Positions 25,401 to 40,357 of a stretch of DNA of 64,000 bases are shown here, piece by piece. Below the pieces are notes generated by a model. That model was not told where the DNA came from and made no database searches. It saw only the letters and a program-made list of their open reading frames with translations. The stretch's first letter is position 1. Every line of letters starts with the position of its first letter. The position numbers and the translations under genes are program-made. Source of the stretch: Fasciolopsis buskii (taxonomy: Eukaryota > Platyhelminthes > Trematoda > Plagiorchiida > Fasciolidae); NCBI GenBank assembly GCA_008360955.1, contig LUCM01002245.1, positions 8,745 through 72,744 on the forward strand. The letters are read 5' to 3'.

Positions 25401-28400
25401 AAAGATGTTAAAAATTAATTATCCAATGGTGCAATACATTGATCTAGCTGTTAGACAAAAAGAGAACAATTTTTACACGTCTTAATCATTCTGAAAAAGG
25501 CCATTGATCTACTCACCGCTACTCCTTCGAATGCTTGGAAAACCAACAACAGTGGTAAAAGAGAGCTGGCCAACAGACGAACTTCTCTGAAAAGGAAAAG
25601 CAGGTGGATTTAGGACATATTTGTGGGGGGAAATCATTCTACTCACAAAACTATTAGTAGCTAAATATTTGTTTCATGAATACGCCCGATAAAACCAATC
25701 AGGCAACCAGTGTTCTGGTATGGAGAATCAAATATTTTTTTAGTCCCGGAAATTGCATTTTTCAGTTTAGTAACGCATTAGTACAAGTTCACTGAATAGG
25801 TACTTTGGTTGGAAAACATGGTTCTTAGGATGAGTACCGTTCAACGGAACCATTGTGAATCAATACGAGCGCGATTAGTTACATACCGATCTTCTGTGAA
25901 CAAGAGTGGCAAGTAGTCCCGAAATATTATCACTGGGCCACCGGTGCAAACGGCGACTACGGCTGCGGATAAGAGGAAGAAGGAGGAGAAGTATATGTGA
26001 ATTGGAATCCAGTTTTTGTAACAATTTTTCTTGCGAACGATCTTTCCAATTAATAAATGCAAATCGTGTGGGGTCGAGTACATCAATGAGGCCGAGTTAT
26101 ATTACCGTTTCCGCGGTTACTGTCAATCTCCCCAGTTCACTCATCCCTATATCACTTGTACATATTGTCATTAATTATAACATTACTAGCGCCTCGGAAC
26201 CTTCAGAAAAGTGCAGGACTGAGAAAGCCATTTAAAAAACAAACTAACGGTAGTGTCGAAGTACTGTGGAATGGTCTTGAATGAATAACTAAAAGCTTCC
26301 GAAAAAAAGTTCGACCACAGTATTTCAAATGGTTAGGACATTAAAAATATGGGTTCAGTTTTGCAGTTTCAATGACAACAATAGTAATGTAATTTTTTGT
26401 ATTGCTAAATACCCACCAGAGGTAAAAAAACCTATTTCTTACTTTAGCTTCCTCCGATTGCCTAGAAGCCATGGACTAGAGGAGAATAAATAAACCGTTC
26501 CGACTAGTGTATACTGTGTAACAACTAAGTATCCTGGCGCAATCAACTAGTTTTGGGTGATTCGCGTGAACACTTGTTTATCTTGACCCGTGGTAGACAT
26601 AATGAAATGCCGAGGAACTACCTAAGGTCTCAGTGGGTCACCTTTTGTTAGCCCGCCAAGAGAAGGTAAATTGCGGTCTACCGCGCCGTTTACGGTAGCC
26701 AGCAATAATAAACCAATGAACACATACCAAGTAAGAAAGGTGCATATGTGGAGCAAATCTGATTCCGTTTCCGCCCACTGGCATGCTTGGATCCCCAGCA
26801 TCACAAACAAATAAACTAAGTAATAAGTATCAAAGCCTGGTTTACTCCCAATGACTGTAGTCTCACTTTCACCTCTGAAATATTGACAACTAGTCGGCAG
26901 CAAACTCTTTATTTGCTTTGTTCAGAGATTTGTATGCAATACGTCCGTGTTTAAGCGGTAAACTTCACGGTGTTCGGGAATGAATGACCTTTGAATAATT
27001 CCGAATCCATATCAACGGTATTTTATTGTAAATAAATCAGGTGACATATAATAATAATATTTTGTGCTCCACAAATAACACGATCTTGTTAAAAATGCGC
27101 TGGTTCGGAAATAAGTTTGGGAAGCACAGTTTTCAATTCATAGCAAATTCTGACTACTACAACAAGATATGAAAAGAAGGTGCAACCTCATTTTGAACAG
27201 CAAAATACCAAATTTACCACCTCAACTATATCAGTAAGGACTTCGGTCAAAAAAAAGCGACTAAGGGATAACTTTTCCTAGCAACGAACAATCGATGTCC
27301 GAAGCAAGTTTACAAAACTAAAATATCCTATCGTGAAAGGACACATCGTTATATTTCCTCGAAAACACCAATAGACACCTCATAACAGGTTAAATGTGCC
27401 GTTGAACAATGCCACAGCAGGCCAACGGGGAGCTTGAATTCTAGTGAGCTGATGTAAAATGATTACCTAGTTTAAAGTAAAAATGAACCATCTGTTATCA
27501 TGAAAAAAACAATGCGAGAAAGCACCAGCGAAAAATTAGTCAGCTGGATGAAATTTTTGTTGACAAGTTGTTGTTTGATTGTGAGAAGCTGCTGAGAAAA
27601 ACGACAAGCCATGTGAAATCTTGATATTTTAATGAACAGCGTATAACTAACTGGTGAATATATATGGCATGCAACGTTTCACCATTGAAGGTTCACACTG
27701 AATACCATTGAAGATTGCAACGAAATGAAGCGACGATGACAAACATTGTGACAAAGTGATCAAAACGTTACTGTATGTCGGTGGACCATAACCGGTCTTT
27801 TGAGTGCACCAAAGTATTATTTATCGTATTAGCAGAAATGAAGATGACTAAGTGTATTTTTCGAAGGGACTGTGGAGGTAAGGATAGAAGTGACTTGCAA
27901 CCAAAGCAACAGATGAGGGCTACATTTCTAAAATGACAAGGAGCGACTTCTGGGAGTAATGTGAGTCACTGAGATATCCGTTTTCTATATTAATTGAAAG
28001 GAAATATAGCTGAGGTTGACCGAACTTCTGTTCAATTGAGCTTCACTAATTTGCGTACAATATAACTGTAAGTCATGGTGGATAAATTCGATGGTGATAA
28101 GATCAAAGTAGTAGCACATAGGCGGAAAATGAAGCGGTTAACGATGAAAACATAGGCAACAGCTGGACAAGTTGGTAGTATTTTTTATTATAGGCTCTTA
28201 GTTGAACAGAATTAACTGTGACATTGTAGCAAAAAGTTCAAAGATAAATGAGGAAAAACGACTTGTATCATCTTATTTAGTCATCCATGGCGGACTACTG
28301 TGACTCACTAGCCGAAGTTCAATAACCGCTTCACGGATAAGGTTAAGTCTAACAGGTTAAGACTAACATTCGCAGGCACAGAAATCTGGGAATTTCTGGT

Positions 28401-31400
28401 TTGTATTTATTGTTGTAGGCATCGATTACCGAGTGGGATTTCATGTACTACAGCTCCTCTGCCGCGTACCGGTTATAAGAATACGGCTTAAGGAATCTAA
28501 TCACTTTCTCACAAGTAAGCATGACAACTGTACACAAGGAGGCCTTTCTCACTCGTGTATTAGACAAGCAATGCAACTATTTACAGGCAATATCACAGCA
28601 AATGCATATTTGCTTCCCGTATGCTCATGTGCATTTGATGATGAATCAGCCGGACTCTACATAAGTTATGTAAGTGCCTCGAGATCGTGGGTGCGAACAG
28701 CAGGGAATAGATCAAAATGTTTCAAACGAAATCCAAAGGCACGGGTCTAGAGTTGCAGTTGAAACAAAGTTTTGGAAAATGATGCACAAAACAAGCCCAT
28801 TTTCCATGCTTCATAGCTGACTAAACACCGAGATAAGTTTTGTCGCACTGTTGTATGACCACTCTGAGTCCCTTTTTGGATTGATGTTGCCCTTCGCATA
28901 ATCCAGGGTAAAGCCGGTGACGACAAATCTCGAGTTGGGAGATCTTTCTTGCTATACAAATACAGACACCTGTCCGATTGGCATACGCATATTATAACAT
29001 ATTTGCACCTGAAAAAATGCTATATTTAGTGGGTGCGACGGAGTAGATGCCTTTTTAAATGCATGAAGAATAACCGAATTTGAAGCAAACGCGTTTTCGT
29101 GTCACATTAGTAAATGATGAGACCATAAGTGATTTTAGCGGCAATAGCATCCATCCAGTATGTGCATACAGTCCGGATATTGCATTCCCTTCGAGAAACA
29201 GATATGCAAGGGAATCCGTCTCAAGCATGGTTCTTCTTATCCGAAATCGATGTTTCCCATAAACTGTGGAGTTCGGATGAGATTTTGAACGAGGTTTGGT
29301 CTATGGACAGAGGACTCCGCGATATTTGGAAACTGGCTGTTAGCCGATTAATTTGCACAAATCTGTTCGGCCGGTTATGAATATATCGAAAGTGACTGTT
29401 TAATTACAGTTTACCATTGATGCAACGATAGTGGTTTTCTACGTTCGGTAGAAGAGACAGTGCAAAACCAACCAGAACCTTGGAGGACGTGTGTGTAAAA
29501 AGGAAATTATGTTGAATAACGGGAACTATCTGGCTCGTACGACGCAGACAAACGTGCATAAAATTTGGCATTGCTAAGCAGATGCATCTTCTACGCCACG
29601 GAGCTTCATCCAGTTACCGAATTCCGGCTTCCTGCCATGGCTTTGTCTTGGTGGGCAAGATCACACTTACCGACAGTTACTTCTGGGTGAAGGACAACAG
29701 CACCCCCGTAAGTACAACCGGAGTACGAACTGTAACAGATCATATGTCTCAATGGGATATGTTGGTTGGTCCACTGTTTGTCAACTCTACAGAATACATC
29801 AGCTAAATGGTGCACAAAACTTCCCGCGGTTTGATTTATACAAAGGCTCTCGGGTGGAGGAAGGAAGGAGAAGCAGATGACAGTCATACCCTTTTTCGAA
29901 GAACAGATTTAACACCTCTGAGATTTCAGACTAAACGTCTCTCTTCATTCTGGATCCGCATGCACCAAAAGTTCAAATTGACTGTTCTGAACTAAGAAAT
30001 ACATTTTACACAGGATACAGCCTTGTTTCTTCCATTGGCTTTGAATATTAGTTTAATCTATACTTGGAGAAATAAATTCAAACTCTCTCGTCAATAGTGC
30101 TTAAAATTTTATTAATAATAGGAGTCCATGATTTTTACTAGCTAATTAACGGACGATTATTTTGATGAAATAGTCAGATCGATAAGCGGTCGGGGAAGAC
30201 TTGTTCCCGAATTTTTGGAACATTAAAAAGCAACTCAGCCAAATCAGCCAGTCTACATTATTCAGTTAGTTATGCCTGGGCCTTTCATAACGGCCCTAGT
30301 TTTCGAAACCAACCATTCCCACGCATTATTATCAATAATAATACCTAACAAATACTGTGAATGGAAACATCAGCAAATGGATGGTGATTTGGTGTTTCAT
30401 TGGTTTAAATTTATCTCCAAAATCTTTTGCTTAATTATGTGCCAAAGCATGAAATCCGTCAATACTAGCATTTAACCGATTACACTCGTGTTGGAGCACA
30501 AAATATGTCAAAAGGAATCAGACGATTGTAAAAAAAATCATTTTTTGAGTACACGAAGAAATACAGTAAGGAGGAAAGCTTACAGAAAACAGTGCAATTA
30601 CCACACAAAAATGGACACGAGAGTCTTTCAAAATTCGTACTTCGGGAGAAAATCGCATGGTGGACGCGCTGTGGTTGGGCTTGTCGAGATGCGAGCGTAA
30701 TGAACTCATTATCATCTGATATGTTACCGTGTTGATCAAAGAACAAAGATGTGCGTGAAGGCAATAGGACAAATCGATTGTCGTACACCCACTGCCTCTA
30801 CTTATTATGTGAGAATGACGGAGTGCATACAGAGAAAGAGGGTCCCGGAACGGACACTGTACCCATAGGCCGTATATGTATGTTCAGTTTATATGCTAAC
30901 TTTACAATGGTCCATTACGTATCCTGGTCAAATACCTTCTATCTCATTACTACCTATGGATAGCAACCGTATGTAAATGGTTTTTCACAGCTCATGTTTT
31001 TAGCCTTTCGTGTAGCTCATTTTACAGTCTCATTAATAAATCATTCGTGATATCCGTTTTGAGAGACGGCGTGGACTAATTTAGAGCATAATGCCGGTTT
31101 TCCATTGAACAAGCAAAGCAACAAATTGCGCTACAGGCTAAGAGTAACCAATAGCCGGGCGGAGAAATCATTCCGAAATGTGTTCTAAACATTTAAAGAC
31201 ACGCCGAAATCTGCAACACAGAAAAACAATTCGCGAAAGATTTGTGTCAATCTCAGATTGTAATCTGCAAAATGCCATCGTGGTTGATTATCGAACCAAG
31301 AATAATACCGAAAGTGCAAACAATTAGCACTTGTATTATGTTCGGGGAGAAACTGTCCTAACTCGACTTGACCTCCCATTCAAGAAAATACAAACCTGAA

Positions 31401-34400
31401 AAACCGTAAAATGAGACCGGGGTGAAGTAGGACCAGGAGAAAGTGTTTACATCCACTGATTATTGTTGAGTTATACAAATACCGGAGGATTGAATGCCCC
31501 TCACAAGTTCTAGCTTACGATAGTAGTCTCCAATAGCTACATAAGAATGACGAAACAAAGTGCCGTTGCATAAGTCATAGATTTTCAAATGTTCAGTGAG
31601 TGTGTCGTGGTTCGAGGACTCCACTTTGTTCCACTGTACAATTTCGAGATTGAATTCATGAACAATGACATTGAATTGAGAAATTACGAAGTGAAAATAA
31701 GAGAATCTAAGTTTAATTTGAGAACGAAAGGCAGCGGTAAATTTCGGTTTTCTTTAGTGCGTTGCATTGGACAGTTGACTGCATCAGTCACCGGACAATG
31801 ATTGGCTACCTGTCTCCATAAACTTCTTGTGAAGAGAACTGGGATAGTCCTTATCTATTCACTAGTGCGCAAGTCTGGAATTTCCCATCTCAGCCTTTTT
31901 TCTGAATTCAATCTTGAAATTTCCCCGTAAATATCGGAACAGCGTGCGTTTGAGCCTGCATGTATGGATTAGCAAAATCTAACATAGATTTGCCATCTGA
32001 TTCGTCGGATTTTATTTCCAATAGGACCCAGCCGTATTTGTTTACGAAGAAATTAAAATTTCCCGAAAATGAAGCTTTTTTCTTAAATTGGTTCACGTGA
32101 ATATCTTCCTCATTCCTTTGGGAATTTGAGTCAGAATTGTGATGTACACAAAATGTTTATAGACGATATGAATGCACTGTAGGCAGACTGCACTAGCATT
32201 CCATCATGGGAACTGGCATTTACGATTGTCGGATATTCAGTGAATTGAGTGTGTCAACCTGGAAACGTTATCGCGAAACCAGTTCTCCATAAAACTGGGT
32301 CACAACAACGTAATCCACGTAGGCTAACATCACAGATGGTAATTAGCACTAGTTACTGGCCAGCCAGGAAAGGGATAATGCTCTTGCGTATGTAGATTTC
32401 TGGTACAGAAAATAGGAATTGCATCGAAAAAAGAAGTAAAGACGATTTTCGTACAGTTAAAACTGAATAAAACGCCGAAAAAGACAAAAATTCTGATGGA
32501 GACCTCGCTGGTCTTTCCCAGTAAGCACAAAAACATGTAAAAAAGCAAACCCTGCCGTATTTTCGATCTGTACGAATCCATTGCTGTTTTGAAATACTTC
32601 TTCGGCCAGGGTTATCACATTTTCTCGACAAATTAACTGGCAGAATAAACTCGAGATATGTAATACACGGGACGCAGCTCCAGTCCTGATAGATATTTCC
32701 GAAGTAACGACGACTCGATAAGTACAAGCAGTTGTGAAAATTTGTCACTATATTACCAAACTGCCAATGTACCTCAGAGTGCACCAATAAGGTTTCAAAG
32801 TCAATGTGACGCGCGATAAGGATATGAAGAGAAGAGGGTCCTCGAGTTTAAAAGCATAACTTTTGAAAACTAGTCTCCATAGCCGTCTCGTTTTGCGAAA
32901 TTTCACCGTTAGTCTGTTTATGTGACCTCACCAAATCCCCTTCTACAAACTTTCTTCTTCAGAGCGATGGAAATTGAAAATAGTCGGTTGTACACGTCAT
33001 GCGTGAAGAGAATAACAGGAAGGCAAAATCAGTGGCAGACTTGAACAGTTTAGGTGCATCATTCAGTACAATGGAAACAAAAGCTGAATAATGAACAACT
33101 GATATCAATAAATTATATGCATCTTACGATATTTTGCGTAGACAAGGTGCTACTTAAATGGTTTGATCATTTTGACTGTCAGCTGTGAAGATATATCTGC
33201 AAATTTATTCATGAGTAAGAGGTTTCGAAACTCAGAGATTTCAAATCGAAATTAGAATGAACGCACTCAGATAGCATTTCGTTTGGGCAGACTGTAAGTT
33301 CGTTTACACCATTCCTTGTAAACAACCGTTCACTAGATCAACCCTTAGGAACAAAAGAAGAACTGAGAAAATAAGTGCCCGGTTAATGATTTCATATTTT
33401 TAGATGCTGATTTGGGGCGGCGTGAGCAGCAGAACGCTATGATTTTCTGTTACACGGCAAGTATTAGAAAATTCACTTAATTTTGCTACTTTTAGAGAAT
33501 AAATCTGCACGTTGGAGTCAAACTGGTACGCCTTCATTTATCGGAGTCGTCTTATTATCACATAGCCATCACGGTTGTGGCCTTCATATTTTGTTCACCC
33601 ATGCTGCGATCCTTGGGACCAGCTCGGTGACAAAAACAGATTGGCTGGCTAACAATGATCGTGATCTAGCGTATTTCGTGTTCGAAGGCCTTCATCGCAA
33701 AAGCTTACTAGTAGCATCATCCCACCGCTTTCATTTCGGTTCTTGTCATCGAATTTTGGCAAAATTTCCATTGCAAGTGTCACATCAGATGGGAAATTAT
33801 ACGGTGTTGTGCCGCAAACGACCGACGGTAAGATCCTGGTATTTAATGCATTCTTAATCATTACATTATCACTTATAGTACCAATCTGAATTCATTTCAT
33901 CGTGTTTCGCACTCATTACTTTTATCAACATCCGCGAAGAAAGACATGGCACTTACGTTGGGTTCCAAAGGGTGAACCAATCTGCGTTACGATATTACGA
34001 ATTATTTCTTATTTATTTGTGAATAATGCTAATGGTTGTAAAAGAAGTCAGCATTTATTACACTTGAATGGGTAGACGAGCCGGACGGCTGGCAACAAAA
34101 CTTTCAAATTTGTCAGATTCATTTAAAGCACGAGACTCACGAATTATAGCCAACGCAGTTCTGTACGCGAATTGACCACCGGCTGGATCAAATGCTCCAA
34201 GCCTTTGACCGACACGAACGTTGACAGCGGTAAAGATACCAAGAGGGACCTGAAATATGTTGGACAAATATTCCCCTTCGAATTCGTTTACTGAATACTG
34301 TAAAACAATGCTACAATACATTTTTTATCTTTTTTGACCCCATTCATATAAAAACGATTCATCTGAAAGAATCAATTTCAGTCGGATAAGCATTTATTCA

Positions 34401-37400
34401 CTAAGGCTTAAATTCAATCTACTATTTTTGGAATTCAATCTAGTCTTCTATGTTAATCGAATTCCTATCAACCCACCTTTCCGCAGGTTAGAACAGGAAT
34501 AGTGCAAATGAAACAGTTATGAAACACTATCAAGTATTCCATACATTGAATTAAATGTGAAATTCACTGACATCAACGCGATTCGACCTGACACATGGAC
34601 GTCACGTGACTCAAATACTCGGTTACCTCGAAGGGCATTAGCTAAGTTGATTCATGTGTTAAATCTCCGAAACATTAAATCGCAGCTTCCAGGATTTGCC
34701 CGTGGACCACGTGCGATAACGAAATGTGGTTAAGATCCATCCGTGGATTTGAGCCTCATCGGACAAAATGACCGTCAATTATAGATACGCACAGTAACTT
34801 TCGAAGAACTCCACAGGGCACAGTGAGAACTTGACTTAGGAAAATTTAATTTGAGTGCAAAATCCATCTGCCGGATTCTGACAACACCTTCGTTGATTAC
34901 CTACGGCCATCGTTCGACGGTTGTTTCTCGCGGCGACGATTGTTAAGCTTTGTCAGCCATGTGTGTGCTCGGCAGACTAGAAAACGTCATTTTCATATCA
35001 CTTTTTACAGTTTCTTGTCGTTCTTTTCTACCCGGTGGTCTGGATACCCGGGCATTTAAGGACAAAGTTTAAGGACTGCGCTGCTAAAAAGGAATTTGTC
35101 TGCCTTCCTCCTTCGCTCATCCTTCTAACTGCCCAGATGCCATTTTATGCTCATCTAGGACGTATAAGCAACGGTTGGAGCTACAGACTCCGTGACTAAC
35201 AGGTCCAAGCCCGGATCTTTAACAAGGCTCCATCTCTCGTCGTCTTCTCGGTTGTGTACTGCATCCCTCCTTCTCTCCTTACCGACTACAGGCCTGGATC
35301 GATCTCTGGTTTGCATGCAAGCGCGCATTTCGTTTTTCAAACACATCAGTTCAGTACTCGGCATCCTACCGGCAGCCGGCTGTTATAAGATTAATGACCG
35401 TCTCCATTGTCCACCCCTGTCCAAAGACTTTCGTTTTACCACAAGTGATCGCATGCTGGTCTCAAATTGTGATAACATGAATATAAGATACCAATCTCAT
35501 TAGCACTGATATTCAACTGCTCCGTTCCCATCCCAAAAGCTACTGTATTGAAGTCAAACAATAGTATACATTGATCTGTGACGGTTTTTAAACCTATTTG
35601 ACCACCGTAAGAGTTCTTATGATTATTTCGTGAAGCCCTAATTCGTCTGGGAAGTTATCTTTCTTTTTTTCACGTTTATCTTCTATTAAGTAAATGACAA
35701 TTTACATCATTTTCAAGAAAGTGGTCGTGACCAAGAGAGGGCTGCCGAATTGAGAAGTGGATTGGTGGCGAGAGATTTCCAGACTGCCTCATTTGGGTTG
35801 AAACGTGGAGATACTAACTGTTTGACTATGTAACTGTCCGTGCTGAATCAAAGTGAAACGTGCGCACCTAAAATGCACCAAAAGCTTTGTCAGCCATGTG
35901 TGTGCTCGGCAGACTAGAAAACGTCATTTTCATATCACTTTTTACAGTTTCTTGTCGTTCTTTTCTACCCGGTGGTCTGGATACCCGGGCATTTAAGGAC
36001 AAAGTTTAAGGACTGCGCTGCTAAAAAGGAATTTGTCTGCCTTCCTCCTTCGCTCATCCTTCTAACTGCCCAGATGCCATTTTATGCTCATCTAGGACGT
36101 ATAAGCAACGGTTGGAGCTACAGACTCCGTGACTAACAGGTCCAAGCCCGGATCTTTAACAAGGCTCCATCTCTCGTCGTCTTCTCGGTTGTGTACTGCA
36201 TCCCTCCTTCTCTCCTTACCGACTACAGGCCTGGATCGATCTCTGGTTTGCATGCAAGCGCGCATTTCGTTTTTCAAACACATCAGTTCAGTACTCGGCA
36301 TCCTACCGGCAGCCGGCTGTTATAAGATTAATGACCGTCTCCATTGTCCACCCCTGTCCAAAGACTTTCGTTTTACCACAAGTGATCGCATGCTGGTCTC
36401 AAATTGTGATAACATGAATATAAGATACCAATCTCATTAGCACTGATATTCAACTGCTCCGTTCCCATCCCAAAAGCTACTGTATTGAAGTCAAACAATA
36501 GTATACATTGATCTGTGACGGTTTTTAAACCTATTTGACCACCGTAAGAGTTCTTATGATTATTTCGTGAAGCCCTAATTCGTNTGGTCTGGATACCCGG
36601 GCATTTAAGGACAAAGTTTAAGGACTGCGCTGCTAAAAAGGAATTTGTCTGCCTTCCTCCTTCGCTCATCCTTCTAACTGCCCAGATGCCATTTTATGCT
36701 CATCTAGGACGTATAAGCAACGGTTGGAGCTACAGACTCCGTGACTAACAGGTCCAAGCCCGGATCTTTAACAAGGCTCCATCTCTCGTCGTCTTCTCGG
36801 TTGTGTACTGCATCCCTCCTTCTCTCCTTACCGACTACAGGCCTGGATCGATCTCTGGTTTGCATGCAAGCGCGCATTTCGTTTTTCAAACACATCAGTT
36901 CAGTACTCGGCATCCTACCGGCAGCCGGCTGTTATAAGATTAATGACCGTCTCCATTGTCCACCCCTGTCCAAAGACTTTCGTTTTACCACAAGTGATCG
37001 CATGCTGGTCTCAAATTGTGATAACATGAATATAAGATACCAATCTCATTAGCACTGATATTCAACTGCTCCGTTCCCATCCCAAAAGCTACTGTATTGA
37101 AGTCAAACAATAGTATACATTGATCTGTGACGGTTTTTAAACCTATTTGACCACCGTAAGAGTTCTTATGATTATTTCGTGAAGCCCTAATTCGTCTGGG
37201 AAGTTATCTTTCTTTTTTTCACGTTTATCTTCTATTAAGTAAATGACAATTTACATCATTTTCAAGAAAGTGGTCGTGACCAAGAGAGGGCTGCCGAATT
37301 GAGAAGTGGATTGGTGGCGAGAGATTTCCAGACTGCCTCATTTGGGTTGAAACGTGGAGATACTAACTGTTTGACTATGTAACTGTCCGTGCTGAATCAA

Positions 37401-40279
37401 AGTGAAACGTGCGCACCTAAAATGCACCAAAAAAACACCTGAATAAAATGAAATTATTTTGTCACATGATTGTCATATAGTTGGCAATGTGACAAAAATA
37501 CTGTCCCGTAAGCTTCACTTAAAACGTTCCTTTCATAAAGCTTCAGTCACTGAAACCAAGTAATCTATCTTAATTTCAGATGCCCAACAAATTATGTTTA
37601 CCATTTTATATTGCGATATACAGTTCAGATAATATCTAATAGTAAGGATGCTTCATAAAAATAGCTATTGACATAACTACAGATCATCATGTTGGTTTCG
37701 AAACAAATCATCCCTATTATTGCCATCATGTAACTTAGTAATTTGAATTCCTCGAAACCACTTGCATTCCATCTGGCTTATGGAGAATCCATGGCGAAAA
37801 CACATAATCTGCACACTCAAAACGGGACCTATAAGTGTAGCTACTAGCATCGTTGGACCTACCGCTTCAACCAATCAATTGTTAGCACATCAACATCAAG
37901 CTCCAGTTGATGAATCTTCCAAAGGATGAAAACAGTTAAATGGTCACTAGCAACAGGAGCACCATTCGAACTGCATGACGGAATACGTTAGGGTCAAACC
38001 AGATATCCTACTAGCCGCAAATAATTTTTCTGCAAAATCCAATGATTACTTTTGCAGTCTGCAAACGTTATGAGCATTCCGATTCCTATGCATATCATAA
38101 CAGCGTTAAATAAGCATCGCATATTTATAAATATATATATACATATATAATATACACAGAAGCAGGAATTAGTATCTGGATGCGTAAACAAAATTTGCCC
38201 GGGAGCACACGACCGATTTCGCGATTATTGTCGCTGGTCAGGTATGCGTGCCCATGCTCTCTTGTCCAAGCATCCACATATTTGTACAGTCCGAATCGAT
38301 TGATATTTCTCACCAGGATCGAATCTGTAGCAACAAGAGTGTGCATATATTATATATATATATACTCCTACCCATATGCATGTGCGTTTTTGTTGGTTCC
38401 ATTCTCAAGCCATTATATAACGCATATAAGCGGACGAAATACGTGGAACAAATAGGTAAATGTCGACAGTTAGTAAATTCGTCAGACAGTGTCACACGAT
38501 TCGTCGGACGGTTAGACGCTTGAGGGAAAACCCAGGTAGGAAGAGCAAAGGTATTAAAAGTATGTTTTGATCAATGGTCTGGGTCACCACCACTGTTGAT
38601 GGTGACGTAACTGACATTTGACGACGCACGTTCAAGGACATCTTCGTGCATGACACCTCAGAAGCCGAATGAAAAAAATGTCCGAGAAACGCTGCCTGGT
38701 AATGACTGTCCAGACAAATTAGCCCATAACAACATATTGAATCGAAATGATCGAGCAAAGATACCATGTATCAAAAAGAAAATTCCATACCCTAAAACCG
38801 ATTTGCAATACGTCTCGGCTGGGAGAATAATTCGAGCTTGTCTGCCATTTGCAAAGCAGCTATGTTCAAAAGCTTATTCTCGACACCATCTAATACAGGT
38901 TTCCAGAACAAGAATAAATCGGATTCGCAGATCGTTTCCATGGTTATTTGTCATCAGTACTCAGTAAACTTTTCGAGGTATCGGTTTTCACGTGATGTAT
39001 TACGTATTCCATGCGGCCCCTCTTCTATTGTTTTTTTCGTTTCAGCACGTCACCCTCATTAGCACAGCTAGCCAAATTACTAGGCTCCGTTTATGGCAGA
39101 CTGAGACAGCGCTGCGGAAATCAGATATTGTCCAATCCAAATGGTTTTTCTGTATGCACTCCGGCTAATTATTTCATCTTCCTTCGTCATACACTGCACA
39201 TCAAGGAGTAAGATTTGTTCGTTGGCTTCCGTTTGCAGTGTAAATCGTATGACTTTGTTTGACTGATTAAAAGGCCTTTGCAAGTGTGCACGATTTGTCA
39301 ACTTCTTGCACATTGAAATATATCGTTCGTGCAGCAGTTCAAAGATGTCATCATGTAGTCTAGTTTTCAAGTTTCTTCATGAAAATATCTGGCAGCAGTG
39401 AACCTAATGACGATCCACAGCTGATCCATCGATTGCGCGATAAATGGGACATGAATATTCAGCATGTAAGGCAAACTCAAATACCTCCGATTTCTAGTCG
39501 GTGGTCTTCAATGAAATCACAAATACAGTCGACAGTTTCTAGGAGCGGCACATTACTGAGTAGTCAAGTAACGTCTCATAAACACAGAACATCTTCATCC
39601 AGTTTGACGACAACCATTGACTGATGTGTGTCACGTAAGCTCCTTTTTGTTATTTGGCTACACAAAAGTTCCGGTTTGCACACAAGCCATTTTGTGCCCT
39701 TGCGAGGGCTAGCCATCGATAAGACGAAGGAAATCGCACAATTCCACTGAAAAGAACTGATTACACAGCGAAGCTTGTTGCAACTCTAATGGATAATATA
39801 GTTCCAAGAAGTGGACAACGAAATACAATATGAGGATCGTGAGGAAACAATTATCAGCATGAGTAAGTTCAACAATGAAAAGAGTATTTCATCAAAGCCA
39901 CAAGATTGGAACCGCTTCGACCAAGTGACTAGTCGATCCCGCGCCTGTGTAAGCTCACTTTTCAGAATCAGGCCCCGTAACGTTATTTGACAAGTTGTAT
40001 ATTTAGCTCACCCTGTGAACCGAAGGTGGTCAGGATTAGAACTATACCGAAAGCCGAAGGAAAGACTATTCGTCCACTATGGCTCGAATTATGGTTACAA
40101 AAGAAGTTCTGTCAAACGCTCGAATTTCCGTAACAGCAGTGGTCCCGATTCTGAGACGCTTTAGTTCATCCGTCTATTGTAGCCCTTCGTCTCAGATTAT
40201 CGACCGACTGGCAAACCACCTGAAATCAAACGCTCGCCCACTTCTCGAATATTATTGTTAATCGCTGTTACTTCTCGTG

Positions 40280-40357
<78 letters not shown>

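Noticed and set aside
33483..33857. Plus frame with a TTTTAG acceptor and a GACG/GTAAGA donor inside
   Set aside because: It lies in a MATE intron on the opposite strand with no partner exon and no recognised motif.
35155..37052. Repeated 103-codon plus and 69-codon minus frames
   Set aside because: They recur only because the 937-bp repeat is duplicated. They overlap each other on opposite strands and show no family motif.
37677..37874. Minus frame with GPVLSVQIM resembling the MATE helix-8 exon
   Set aside because: It has no GT donor in frame and no agreement in phase with the next exon. The true exon at 40,484-40,551 fits the family and both junctions exactly.
39379..39624. Plus frame rich in Ser/Thr with an internal CAT/GTAAGG
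   Set aside because: Protein-like in part, but it lies inside a MATE intron with no upstream or downstream exon found.
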